Part shown: piece after piece, positions 36,829 through 44,798 of the stretch
Position numbering within the stretch: position 1 is the stretch's first letter
Layout of the letters: every line of letters begins with the position of its first letter
Source: Ketobacter sp. MCCC 1A13808
GTDB taxonomy: Bacteria > Pseudomonadota > Gammaproteobacteria > Pseudomonadales > Ketobacteraceae
Length of the DNA stretch: 64,000 nt
NCBI RefSeq assembly: GCF_009746715.1
Contig: NZ_VRKW01000005.1
Span: 186,001 to 250,000 of the forward strand
Direction: 5' to 3'
Notes under the pieces: model-generated
What the model saw: the letters and a program-made list of their open reading frames with translations, nothing else
Databases searched by the model: none
Told to the model about the DNA's origin: nothing
Made by a program: the position numbers and the translations under genes

Positions 36829-37614
36829 ATGAGTGATTTTTGGAAGGATACACAGGTCACGGCCCAAGGAGATGGGCGCTTTTCAGCGCAGGTTAGCAAT
36901 CGTTGGGGCGTGGGAGACATTGCGAATGGCGGATATATGATGTCTATAGCGGCAAGAGCGTTTCGTGAAGCGCTGTCGCATCCCGATCCGTTGACAATCA
37001 CTGGCCATTTCGTTGAAAAGGCGGCTGCCGGGCCGGTTGAGTTGGAGGTGGATGTAATTCGAGAGGGAAATACGGTGTCCACCGGATCCTTGCGATTTAT
37101 GCAGGAAGGACGTGAAAGAATCCGTTTTACAGCCAGTTATGGTGATTTGGATAAAACCGCTGGCACCACCTGGGTGGGGGATCAACCTCCGGTCATAAAT
37201 AGGGATACCTGCCGGACCTCTCCTCGGTTTATGGCGATACATGAGCGGGTGGAGCTTCTCTTTTCAGCCACCACCGCCGAATGGTTGAGAGGGAAAACGA
37301 TTGATCGGCCAGAACATGAGCTGTTTGCTTTTTTCCGCGATGGCACTGAACCCGATGTGATGTCGCTGCCTTTCTTTTCTGATTGCGTGCCACCCACGAC
37401 GTTTTCCAAATATGGGGCGGTGGGATGGGTGCCGACGCTTGAATTAACCGTACAGGTTCGGGCCAAGCCAGCGCCGGGTGACCTGACCTGTCGTTTCAAA
37501 ACCCGCTATCTGATAAATGGCTTAATGGAGGAGGATGGCGAGATCTGGGATTCTCGGGGTAAACTGGTTGCGCTAAGCAGGCAGTTGGCTAAGTATCGTG
37601 GTGGCGCGTTGTAG
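36829..37614 (+). CDS. Acyl-CoA thioesterase, double-hotdog (TesB-like) family
   Basis: A 261-residue protein with the pattern of the 4HBT_3/TesB-like double hotdog fold: the first half has WGVGDIANGGYMMSIAARAF and the second VGWVPTLELTVQVRAKP with CRFKTRYLINGLMEEDGEIWD. Enzymes of this group hydrolyse acyl-CoA. Its neighbours, an SDR pseudogene and an acyl-CoA dehydrogenase on the other strand, fit a lipid-breakdown cluster. The specific substrate is unknown. Confidence 0.8.
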   Translation: MSDFWKDTQVTAQGDGRFSAQVSNRWGVGDIANGGYMMSIAARAFREALSHPDPLTITGHFVEKAAAGPVELEVDVIREGNTVSTGSLRFMQEGRERIRFTASYGDLDKTAGTTWVGDQPPVINRDTCRTSPRFMAIHERVELLFSATTAEWLRGKTIDRPEHELFAFFRDGTEPDVMSLPFFSDCVPPTTFSKYGAVGWVPTLELTVQVRAKPAPGDLTCRFKTRYLINGLMEEDGEIWDSRGKLVALSRQLAKYRGGAL

Positions 37615-37636
37615 TTTGCTTGCCGGATTCAGGCGG

Positions 37637-38246
37637 TCAACGGTTGCCAAGATTGGTCATCATTTTAATCATGGCATCCTGGCCGTTCTCCGGGTGGTCT
37701 GCATCAGTAAAGTCGACCACCTGACCCCACTGTTCGTTGACGTCGTCTGCAGTGAAACCATCGCTCAGCTTGAAGCCGATACCCTTTTGAAGCCGATACC
37801 CTTACAACGTTCCCAGCGTAACCGGCCCATCCATCCGGCCCCGACCTCATATAGCCCGCCACTTTCAGTGCTGTTCTCATCGCACAGTTTAATCACCAGC
37901 GGAGTGACATATTCGGTCATTTTTGCAAAGCTTTTATCCCTTAGGATGCCTGCATTGTTAATAACTACATCAATACGACCGAAATTATCCATTACGGTTT
38001 GAACAATTTTGTCACCGTCGATAACGGAGTCGTCACTAGCGACCGCTTCGCCACCGCTGGCTATGATTTCTTCGACCACTGCATCGGCTGCGCTTTGCCG
38101 CCACCGTCACCGGCCGCATTACCACCCAGATCATTGACCACCACTTTGGCGCCGCGTCGCGCAAATTCCATCGCATGACTTTTACCCAAACCGTTGGCTG
38201 CTCCGGTAACGATTACGACGCGTTCGTCAAAGCGAATTGCAGCCAT
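37637..38246 (-). pseudogene. Broken SDR (17-beta-HSD4 / multifunctional-enzyme type)
   Basis: The pieces of a roughly 300-residue SDR are recognisable: [33 protein letters not shown], then in another frame [50 protein letters not shown] and, in a third frame, LSDGFTADDVNEQWGQVV to MIKMMTNLGNR. Three lesions are seen: a frameshift near 38094 consistent with loss of one base in an A run; a missing middle of about 100 residues, including the catalytic Ser-Tyr-Lys part, between KMTE and YVTPLV; and a 17-base tandem duplication (37770-37786 and 37787-37803) that shifts the frame again. The gene cannot make an active enzyme. It precedes, and may have shared an operon with, nothing else on this strand except the acyl-CoA dehydrogenase upstream. 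Confidence 0.88.
37770..37803. repeat. 17-base tandem duplication in the SDR pseudogene
   Basis: TTGAAGCCGATACCCTT occurs twice without a gap. Removing one copy restores the reading frame into the C-terminus of the SDR. Confidence 0.95.
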
Positions 38247-38339
38247 GGTGGTCTCCAGTGCTTCTTATTTTATTTTTATATTGAGTTTCCCTCTTGCAGA
38301 CAGCTGAAAGGCAACTGTCTGCAGCTAGCCCTTTGCTGA

Positions 38340-39476
38340 CTACAGACCAAGCCCTCGACCTATGATTTCCTTCATGATTTCATTGGTTCCAGCGAAGATC
38401 GGAGTAATACGAGCATCTACATAGGCACGAGCGATGGGGTACTCCATCATATAGCCTGCACCGCCGTGGAATTGAACGCCTTGGTCGACTACCCGGTTAT
38501 ATAAATCTGTGCACCACCATTTAGCCATGCTGGCTTCGTCCGGAGCCAATTTGCCCTCGGATAACTTCATCACCAGACTGTCTACGAACACCTGTCCAAT
38601 GGTGATTTCGGTTTTCATTTCCGCCATTTTAAAACGCGTGTTCTGAAATTTGCCGATGGGTTTGCCGAACGCGGTGCGCTCTTTGACAAATTTCAGGGTT
38701 TCATTGAAGGCAAAGTGCGATCCGCCGATGGCGCCTAATGCTGTGACCAACCGCTCCTGCGCCAGCTTTTGCATCAGGTAGATAAAACCCTGACCGGGTT
38801 GACCCAAAACATCGGTTTTAGGCACTACCACGTTTTCAAAAAATAACTCGGCGGTATCCTGGGATTTCATTCCCATTTTCTTAAGGTTGCGGCCTCGATT
38901 AAAGCCCTCGGCACCGCGCGGCACACAGACCAGAGTGATGCCTTCGGGGGCTTTGGCAACCACCACGACCAGGTCGGAGATAATACCGTTACTGATATAG
39001 GTCTTGGAGCCATTCAGAATATAGTGGTCGCCTTTGTCTTCCAGTTTGGATTTGATAGCTTGCAAATCACTGCCGGTATCGGGCTCGGTCATCGCAATAG
39101 CCAGGATGGTTTCCCCGCTGCAGACGCCGGGTAACCAGCGGCTCTTTTGTTCTTCATTGGCATAGGCGGTGAGGTAGGGGGCAATTACATCGTTATGCAG
39201 GCCCAGGGCAAAACCGGATTCACCAATATGTGCCAGCTCTTCGATCATGATCTGTGAGTAGCGAAAATCGTCCAGGCTGAGGCCGCCGTACTCTTCGTCT
39301 ACGTTGGGTGCCAGAAAGCCATTCTCACCGGCTTTTTCCCAGATCTCCCGGTCTACGATACCCTGCTCAAGCCATTTTTCCTGATAAGGCACGATTTCTT
39401 CTTCACAGAACCGGCGAAAGTTCTCGCGGAATACATTATGTTCTTCTTCGAATATGGCTCTGTTGTCTTGACTCAT
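38340..39476 (-). CDS. Acyl-CoA dehydrogenase (LCAD-like)
   Basis: A 378-residue FAD enzyme that introduces the alpha-beta double bond in acyl-CoA. Family marks are AIAMTEPDTGSDLQAI, KTYISNGIISD, RTAFGKPIGKFQ and FHGGAGYMMEYPI. The catalytic Glu is most likely in helix G (LAQERL), as in long-chain and isovaleryl-CoA dehydrogenases, because the medium-chain position reads IFAGTNE without it. ATG at 39476 has GGAGAG upstream. A divergent AraC-type regulator gene lies upstream and may control it. Substrate length is unknown. Confidence 0.9.
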   Translation of the reverse strand: MSQDNRAIFEEEHNVFRENFRRFCEEEIVPYQEKWLEQGIVDREIWEKAGENGFLAPNVDEEYGGLSLDDFRYSQIMIEELAHIGESGFALGLHNDVIAPYLTAYANEEQKSRWLPGVCSGETILAIAMTEPDTGSDLQAIKSKLEDKGDHYILNGSKTYISNGIISDLVVVVAKAPEGITLVCVPRGAEGFNRGRNLKKMGMKSQDTAELFFENVVVPKTDVLGQPGQGFIYLMQKLAQERLVTALGAIGGSHFAFNETLKFVKERTAFGKPIGKFQNTRFKMAEMKTEITIGQVFVDSLVMKLSEGKLAPDEASMAKWWCTDLYNRVVDQGVQFHGGAGYMMEYPIARAYVDARITPIFAGTNEIMKEIIGRGLGL

Positions 39477-39752
39477 TTTACTCTCCGGTGGGCTTACGCA
39501 GCATGCGTAAGCCATTGAATTTTAATTATCCATTTTAAACTTATTATTGTGCGCAGGTGTGCCCTCAACAATGACGTAATGTGCCAATTTTCCTGACCTA
39601 ATACGACATGCTGCTGGAAGTTGCACGCGGAAGCCAGTAAAGTTAGGCGCTTAATCTTGTTCCTTTTTGACGTAGAATAAAAATACTCGTATAACGTTGC
39701 GTGCCCGTCAAGGCCTGCCAACTCGCTGATTAATAATAAATTAAAGGCATCT

Positions 39753-40760
39753 GTGGTAAGTGTGAGTTCAATTCCTATAAATCAGGTCATCTTGCTGCTG
39801 GAAGGCGCAAAACGCAGTGGATTAACGACCGAGTTGTTGTTACAGGAGTGTGGCATCGATGTCGGTTTGCTCAACGATGCTGAGGGGCGTGTCGATAAAA
39901 AGTCTTTTATCCATCTGATGCTGGCGGTCATGCGCCACACCGAAGATGAATTTATGGGGCTGGGCTTCGGTAGGGTATCCAAGCCGGGTACCTTCAGTAT
40001 GATGGCGCATGCTGTAATCAATTGTGCCACGCTTGAAAAGGCCATCCGCCGCGGTATCAAGTTCTATGAGTTGTTTGATTTCGCGATATATTCCAGGTTA
40101 ATTCCCTCCGATGATGAAGCTATTATCCGCTTTGAATCCCGCGGCGAGTTGTTGTTTCGTGCACACATCCTTGAGGCTGTGGTGTTTTTAACCCTGCGTT
40201 TTCTTAGTTGGTTGGTAGGCCAGCAAATAGTACCGAAACGGATTAATCTTGATTTTGAATGTCTGGATGACGGGGAGTTTTCATCTCAGTTTCCCTGTCA
40301 GGTGCACTATCAACAGGCGCGTAGTGAAATTGTTTTGGATAGTCGCTTTATGACCATGCCGTTGGTGCAGAATCAGTTATCTTTGAGTAAATTTTTACGT
40401 GCATCGTTGGAAGAGCTAATGGATGGCGATATTGAAAATGCCAGCCTTAATGCCCAGATCCGTGGCATTATCAGTAAAGAATTTGGTAATAATTTTCCTG
40501 ATTTTCTGGTGGTATGTGACAAGCTGGCAATGACGCCGCAGACCTTGCGTCGGCGTCTGAAAGATGAGAACACCAGTTACCAGGAAATCAAGGACAGTAT
40601 CCGTAAAGATGCTTCAATTTATTATCTATCAAAGCCGGAATTAACAATTGATGAGATTGCGTTGTTAATGGGGTTTTCGGAAGCCAGTTCGTTTCATCGT
40701 GCATTCAAAAAGTGGACGGGTAAAACCCCTTCAGCGTATCGGCAGGAATTGCTGAGCTAA
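39753..40760 (+). CDS. AraC-family regulator with arabinose-binding-like N-domain
   Basis: A 335-residue transcription factor. The N-terminal half (to about 190) resembles the PF12625 effector domain found in OruR/ArgR-like and lipid-pathway regulators, and the C-terminus (about 235-333) is the double helix-turn-helix with GFSEASSFHRAFKKWTGKTPSAYRQ. The start is GTG at 39753 with AAAGG 5 bases upstream; a GTG at 39762 is an alternative. Being divergent from the acyl-CoA dehydrogenase across 276 bases, it is the likely regulator of that gene; the inducer is unknown. Confidence 0.88.
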   Translation: MVSVSSIPINQVILLLEGAKRSGLTTELLLQECGIDVGLLNDAEGRVDKKSFIHLMLAVMRHTEDEFMGLGFGRVSKPGTFSMMAHAVINCATLEKAIRRGIKFYELFDFAIYSRLIPSDDEAIIRFESRGELLFRAHILEAVVFLTLRFLSWLVGQQIVPKRINLDFECLDDGEFSSQFPCQVHYQQARSEIVLDSRFMTMPLVQNQLSLSKFLRASLEELMDGDIENASLNAQIRGIISKEFGNNFPDFLVVCDKLAMTPQTLRRRLKDENTSYQEIKDSIRKDASIYYLSKPELTIDEIALLMGFSEASSFHRAFKKWTGKTPSAYRQELLS

Positions 40761-40767
40761 CTACGGG

Positions 40768-42489
40768 CTAGTCATCAATACGATAGGTCACTTCCACCCG
40801 GGTCCCGTTCTGACTATAAGTAACGCTGTCACATAAAGACTCAATCAACTCAATTCCACGGCCGAAGGAGTCATTGTCTCCCGTTGCATTGCGGCTGTTT
40901 ATATCGAAACCGGGTCCGCTGTCATCCAGCTGAATCATTAGATAACCTGTGTGGTCGTTGACATAAAAGCGGATGTTTATTTCTAGTTCACCCTGGTTGA
41001 GTGATCTGAGCTTGTGTGCCCGTTGCTGGTAGTAATCCAGGTATCCCTGTTCGGTACGTTTCAGGTCAGAATCTAATTTCAGAATGCCATGCTCTAACGC
41101 GTTTGCAAACAGCTCCGTCAATATGGTGTGGAGGTAATCTTTGTGGGCTTCGATGCCGGGAGCATTACCCACCATGTCCGTTAATTGTCCAACCGGGGAG
41201 TGGCCCTGACATAATTCCTTTGCCGTCAACGTCATCCTGAACTGCCAAGGGAGAGTGTGGGCTGCATCAAATGTTGGAGCGGGGTTGACCTGGTCCGATT
41301 GCACCGGGCGACAGGTGAGTTCCAGCAAAGTAATGTCGTCGATTTGCCCTTTGTGGCCGGTATAATCAATGACATCGCTAATCAATTCGTTAAATGCATT
41401 GGGCTTACTACTGCTGAAGTGTTGCAGCAGCCTTTCTTCGCCGTACATTACGCCGTTACAGTTTAGTGCCTCGGGAATGCCGTCAGTATATACATATAGC
41501 CTGTCGTTTGTTTCCACTTCAAGAATGAAAGGTTCTCTCTCAAATTCATGATCCTCCAAGATGCCGAGTGGCATATGCGCGGATTGTATTTTTTGTTTCA
41601 AGCGACCTTTATGATCAGTCAATATCGCGTCGGGCATACCGCCCATCCATAGGGTGACCCGAGTGCCTTCTGCGTTCAGCTCGGCAATCGCCGCAGCGGC
41701 AAACATGTCATCGGGTAAAAACTTTTCGAGGCTTCGGTTGAGGTCGCGGGCGATACTGCTGACGGAGACCCCTTGTTCTGTTGCATCGAAAAATACCTGC
41801 GAAAGCGGTACCGCGCCGATTGCAGCCGGTAAACCATGGCCGGTGAAATCAGCCATTAATGTATAGAGGCCCCCGGATGGGCTATAAGCCGCTAATAACA
41901 GGTCTCCATTGAAAGTGGCGGCGGGGGAGATGTAATGGCGGATATTGGGGTCATCCAGCTTACTGGCTGCCAGTGCGCCTTCGAATACGGTTTTGGCAAT
42001 CTTGTGTTCGTGTTCTGTGAGCTGGTGCATCTTAGTGAGTTTGGCGTTTTGTTCATTGAGCTGTTCATTCAGATCTTTGATTCGGCTGTGCGCTTTGATT
42101 TTTGCCTGTAACACCTGTTCGTTAATGGGTTTGCTAAGAAAATCATCGCCACCAATAGATAAGCATTTTGCCAGCGAGGCATCATCCGATAAAGCGGTTA
42201 AAAAGATAATTGGTACGTGCTTGCCGCCCAGATATTCTTTGATCGCTTTGGTGGCTTCAAACCCATCCATAATAGGCATCATGACATCCATCAGAACCAG
42301 GTCGGGATTCGTCTCCTTGAACAGCGCGACGGCCAGTTCGCCGTTCTCCGCCTCCTGCACTGTGTGACCTTCGTCTTCTAGCATCCAGCCGAGTAACCGA
42401 CGATTGGCCTCCGTGTCGTCCACCACTAAAATTTTCATCGCTTTAGCCGATTCCTGGCTGTCACTGATGTCTTCATCGACTTTATTCAA
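40768..42489 (-). CDS. hsbR: Response regulator with PP2C phosphatase and kinase-like domains (HsbR type)
   Basis: A 573-residue cytoplasmic three-domain protein. The receiver domain has Asp68 in LVLMDVMMPIMDG, a PP2C/SpoIIE-like phosphatase covers about 170-385 (LMADFTGHGLPAA, GQIDDITLLEL), and a C-terminal HATPase of the anti-sigma type covers about 440-570 (ELFANALEHGIL, DDSGPGFD, GRGIELIESL). This is the layout of P. aeruginosa HsbR, which both phosphorylates and dephosphorylates the STAS protein HsbA to switch motility, biofilm and c-di-GMP. Its start overlaps the stop of the STAS gene by 8 bases. The pairing makes the call strong, although the upstream kinase is not here. Confidence 0.86.
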   Translation of the reverse strand: MNKVDEDISDSQESAKAMKILVVDDTEANRRLLGWMLEDEGHTVQEAENGELAVALFKETNPDLVLMDVMMPIMDGFEATKAIKEYLGGKHVPIIFLTALSDDASLAKCLSIGGDDFLSKPINEQVLQAKIKAHSRIKDLNEQLNEQNAKLTKMHQLTEHEHKIAKTVFEGALAASKLDDPNIRHYISPAATFNGDLLLAAYSPSGGLYTLMADFTGHGLPAAIGAVPLSQVFFDATEQGVSVSSIARDLNRSLEKFLPDDMFAAAAIAELNAEGTRVTLWMGGMPDAILTDHKGRLKQKIQSAHMPLGILEDHEFEREPFILEVETNDRLYVYTDGIPEALNCNGVMYGEERLLQHFSSSKPNAFNELISDVIDYTGHKGQIDDITLLELTCRPVQSDQVNPAPTFDAAHTLPWQFRMTLTAKELCQGHSPVGQLTDMVGNAPGIEAHKDYLHTILTELFANALEHGILKLDSDLKRTEQGYLDYYQQRAHKLRSLNQGELEINIRFYVNDHTGYLMIQLDDSGPGFDINSRNATGDNDSFGRGIELIESLCDSVTYSQNGTRVEVTYRIDD

Positions 42490-42778
42490 TGATGAACTTT
42501 TTATCGAAACGGGAAATGGTCAGAATTTTTTTGATCTGAGGGCGACAATTAATTAATGATATTCGGGCGTTGTCTCCCAGGCTTTTGCGCATATTCAGCA
42601 ACATACCCAGAGCCGAGCTGTCCATGTGTTCGCAGGCCCTCATGTCGATTATGTAATCTAGGTTATTGTGCTCCGCATAGGCACTCCGGAATTCTTGCAC
42701 GATTTCGAAATCAAAGCGGCCACTGATACCAATGGTAAGGGCTTTTCCATCGCTGGAAAGGGTACTTTCTACAGGCAT
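42482..42778 (-). CDS. hsbA: STAS-domain anti-sigma factor antagonist (HsbA type)
   Basis: A 98-residue single STAS-domain protein with the phospho-site region CEHMDSSALGMLL (Ser54/Ser55). In Pseudomonas, HsbA binds the anti-sigma factor FlgM when unphosphorylated or the diguanylate cyclase HsbD when phosphorylated. It is coupled to hsbR downstream. HsbD and FlgM are not in the window, so partner identity is inferred. Confidence 0.87.
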   Translation of the reverse strand: MPVESTLSSDGKALTIGISGRFDFEIVQEFRSAYAEHNNLDYIIDMRACEHMDSSALGMLLNMRKSLGDNARISLINCRPQIKKILTISRFDKKFIIE

Positions 42779-42857
42779 TGCATTCTCCTGACCTGATTTT
42801 AATAGGGTGAAATTTTTTATTGTTTAGGGTTGTTGTGCATATTGCCATTTTCAGAGT

Positions 42858-44777
42858 TTATGCGCCATTACGCAAAGCTTCCAATTCTTCCCATCGCTCA
42901 AAGGTGGCTTCAAGCTCGGTTTCCAGCTCGCCTGCCTTGCGAGTCAGCTCGTTTACCTGGTCAGGCGATTCCTGATATAGGTCAGGGTCGGCCAGCTTCT
43001 GGTGTAAGTCTTCCAGGGATTGTTCCAGCGTTTCTATTGCCAAGGGCAATGATTCCAGCTCCTTTTGATCCTTGTAACTAAGTTTTCTGGGTTTGGTGGC
43101 ACCGGGTTTTACGGGTTCTGCTTGGGTATTAAGTTGAGCTGCAGTCTGGGCTGATTTCTTGGTGTCCGACTGTGGCGAAGTCACAGCCGGACGCTGCCGC
43201 AGCCAATCGTCATAACCACCGACAAACTCGTCTATTTTACCGTTGCCTCCGAACACAAGGGTGCTGGTCACGATATTGTTAAGAAATTGACGATCGTGGC
43301 TTACCAATAGAATAGTCCCCTGGAATTGGTCCACCAGTTCTTCCAGTAGTTCCAGCGTTTCAATGTCCAGGTCGTTGGTCGGCTCGTCAAGCACCAGCAG
43401 GTTGGCCGGCTGAGTAAAGAGTTTGGCCAGCAGCAGCCGATTCCGTTCGCCTCCGGATAGGGCTTTAACCGGCGTATGGGCCCGATCAGGGCTAAACAGA
43501 AAATCCTGCAAATAGCCAATGACGTGTTTATCCTGCCCGTTGATTGTCACAGTATCGCTGCCTTGCCCTACGTTTTCACGTACGCTCTGGCTTTCATTTA
43601 ACTGCCCGCGTAGTTGGTCAAAATAGGCAACTTCTACGTTGGTGCCCATATTGACCGTGCCCGAGTCGGCTTGCATCTGGCCCAGTAAAACCTTGATTAA
43701 CGTGGATTTGCCGATGCCGTTGGGGCCAATGAAACCGATTCTGTCACCCCGCAGGATCAGGGTCGAGAAATCATCGATAATGCTTTGTCCGCCAAAACTC
43801 AGTTGCAGATGCTTTGCTTCTATGACTTTTTTGCCGCTGGATTCCGCTTGTTGAATGGTGGCGCTCATGGTGCCCTGACGTTCCCTTCGCTGGGAACGTT
43901 GCTTGCGCATTTCTTCCAAAGCCCGAACCCGGCCTTCGTTGCGAGTGCGACGTGCCTTGATGCCCTGGCGAATCCAGGTCTCTTCCTGGGAAAGCTTTTT
44001 GTCGAACCGGTCCCATTCCAAGGCTTCGGCATTGAGGTGCTCTGCTTTACGCTCTAGATAGGTATGGTAATTACCAGGCCAACTGGTGAGTTGTCCGCGG
44101 TCCAAATCAACGATGCGGGTGGCAAGTTTGCTAAGAAAGGCTCGGTCGTGAGTAATGAAAAGAACGCTATTGCGAAAATTGAGCAGGAATTCTTCGAGCC
44201 AGGCGATCGAGTCAATGTCCAGATGGTTCGTCGGTTCGTCCAAAAGCAGAATGTCCGGGTCCTGCACCAGTGCCCGAGCCAGTAACACCCGGCGTTTCAC
44301 TCCTCCGGACTGATCCTCGAATTGATTGTCGCCGTCCAATGATAGAGTTGATAACGTTGTTTCCACCCGTTGCTGCAATCCCCAGCCGTCCATTGCCTCG
44401 AGATCACGCTGGACCGGTTCCAATTGAGTGAAAGCGTCTTCATCGCCACTGGCCATGGCTTCGATCAAGTCGTGGTAACGCTTAATCAGTTCGCCAACTT
44501 TGCCCAGGCCAGATGCCACGACGTCGTAAATGCTGCCCTGGGCATCCCGCGGTACCTCCTGTTCCAGCCAGGCTATTTTGGTGGTCGGGGCGATCTCTAT
44601 CTGGCCTTCGTCGGGTTTGATCTCGCCGCTGACAATCTTTAGCAGCGTCGATTTGCCGGTGCCGTTGCGCCCCACAAGACAGACCCGTTCCCCCTTTTCC
44701 AGGATCAACTGAGCACCGCTCAACAACTCGGGGCCGCCAAAGGCCAGGTGGAGGTCACGTATTCTAAGTAGGGACAT
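42858..44777 (-). CDS. uup: ABC-F ATPase Uup
   Basis: A 639-residue soluble ABC-F protein with two nucleotide-binding domains. Walker A motifs are GRNGTGKSTLL (domain 1) and GPNGIGKSTLI (domain 2), the Walker B parts LLLDEPTNHLDI and LVLDEPTNDLDI. The first signature motif reads QSGGVKRR in place of LSGG. A charged interdomain linker and a C-terminal coiled coil (ESLPLAIETLEQSLEDLHQK) identify Uup over EttA. Uup affects transposon excision and ribosome function in E. coli. It lies downstream of ybbP on the same strand with a gap of 21 bases. Confidence 0.93.
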   Translation of the reverse strand: MSLLRIRDLHLAFGGPELLSGAQLILEKGERVCLVGRNGTGKSTLLKIVSGEIKPDEGQIEIAPTTKIAWLEQEVPRDAQGSIYDVVASGLGKVGELIKRYHDLIEAMASGDEDAFTQLEPVQRDLEAMDGWGLQQRVETTLSTLSLDGDNQFEDQSGGVKRRVLLARALVQDPDILLLDEPTNHLDIDSIAWLEEFLLNFRNSVLFITHDRAFLSKLATRIVDLDRGQLTSWPGNYHTYLERKAEHLNAEALEWDRFDKKLSQEETWIRQGIKARRTRNEGRVRALEEMRKQRSQRRERQGTMSATIQQAESSGKKVIEAKHLQLSFGGQSIIDDFSTLILRGDRIGFIGPNGIGKSTLIKVLLGQMQADSGTVNMGTNVEVAYFDQLRGQLNESQSVRENVGQGSDTVTINGQDKHVIGYLQDFLFSPDRAHTPVKALSGGERNRLLLAKLFTQPANLLVLDEPTNDLDIETLELLEELVDQFQGTILLVSHDRQFLNNIVTSTLVFGGNGKIDEFVGGYDDWLRQRPAVTSPQSDTKKSAQTAAQLNTQAEPVKPGATKPRKLSYKDQKELESLPLAIETLEQSLEDLHQKLADPDLYQESPDQVNELTRKAGELETELEATFERWEELEALRNGA

Positions 44778-44798
44778 GTAAGGACTGCCTTTAAAAAG

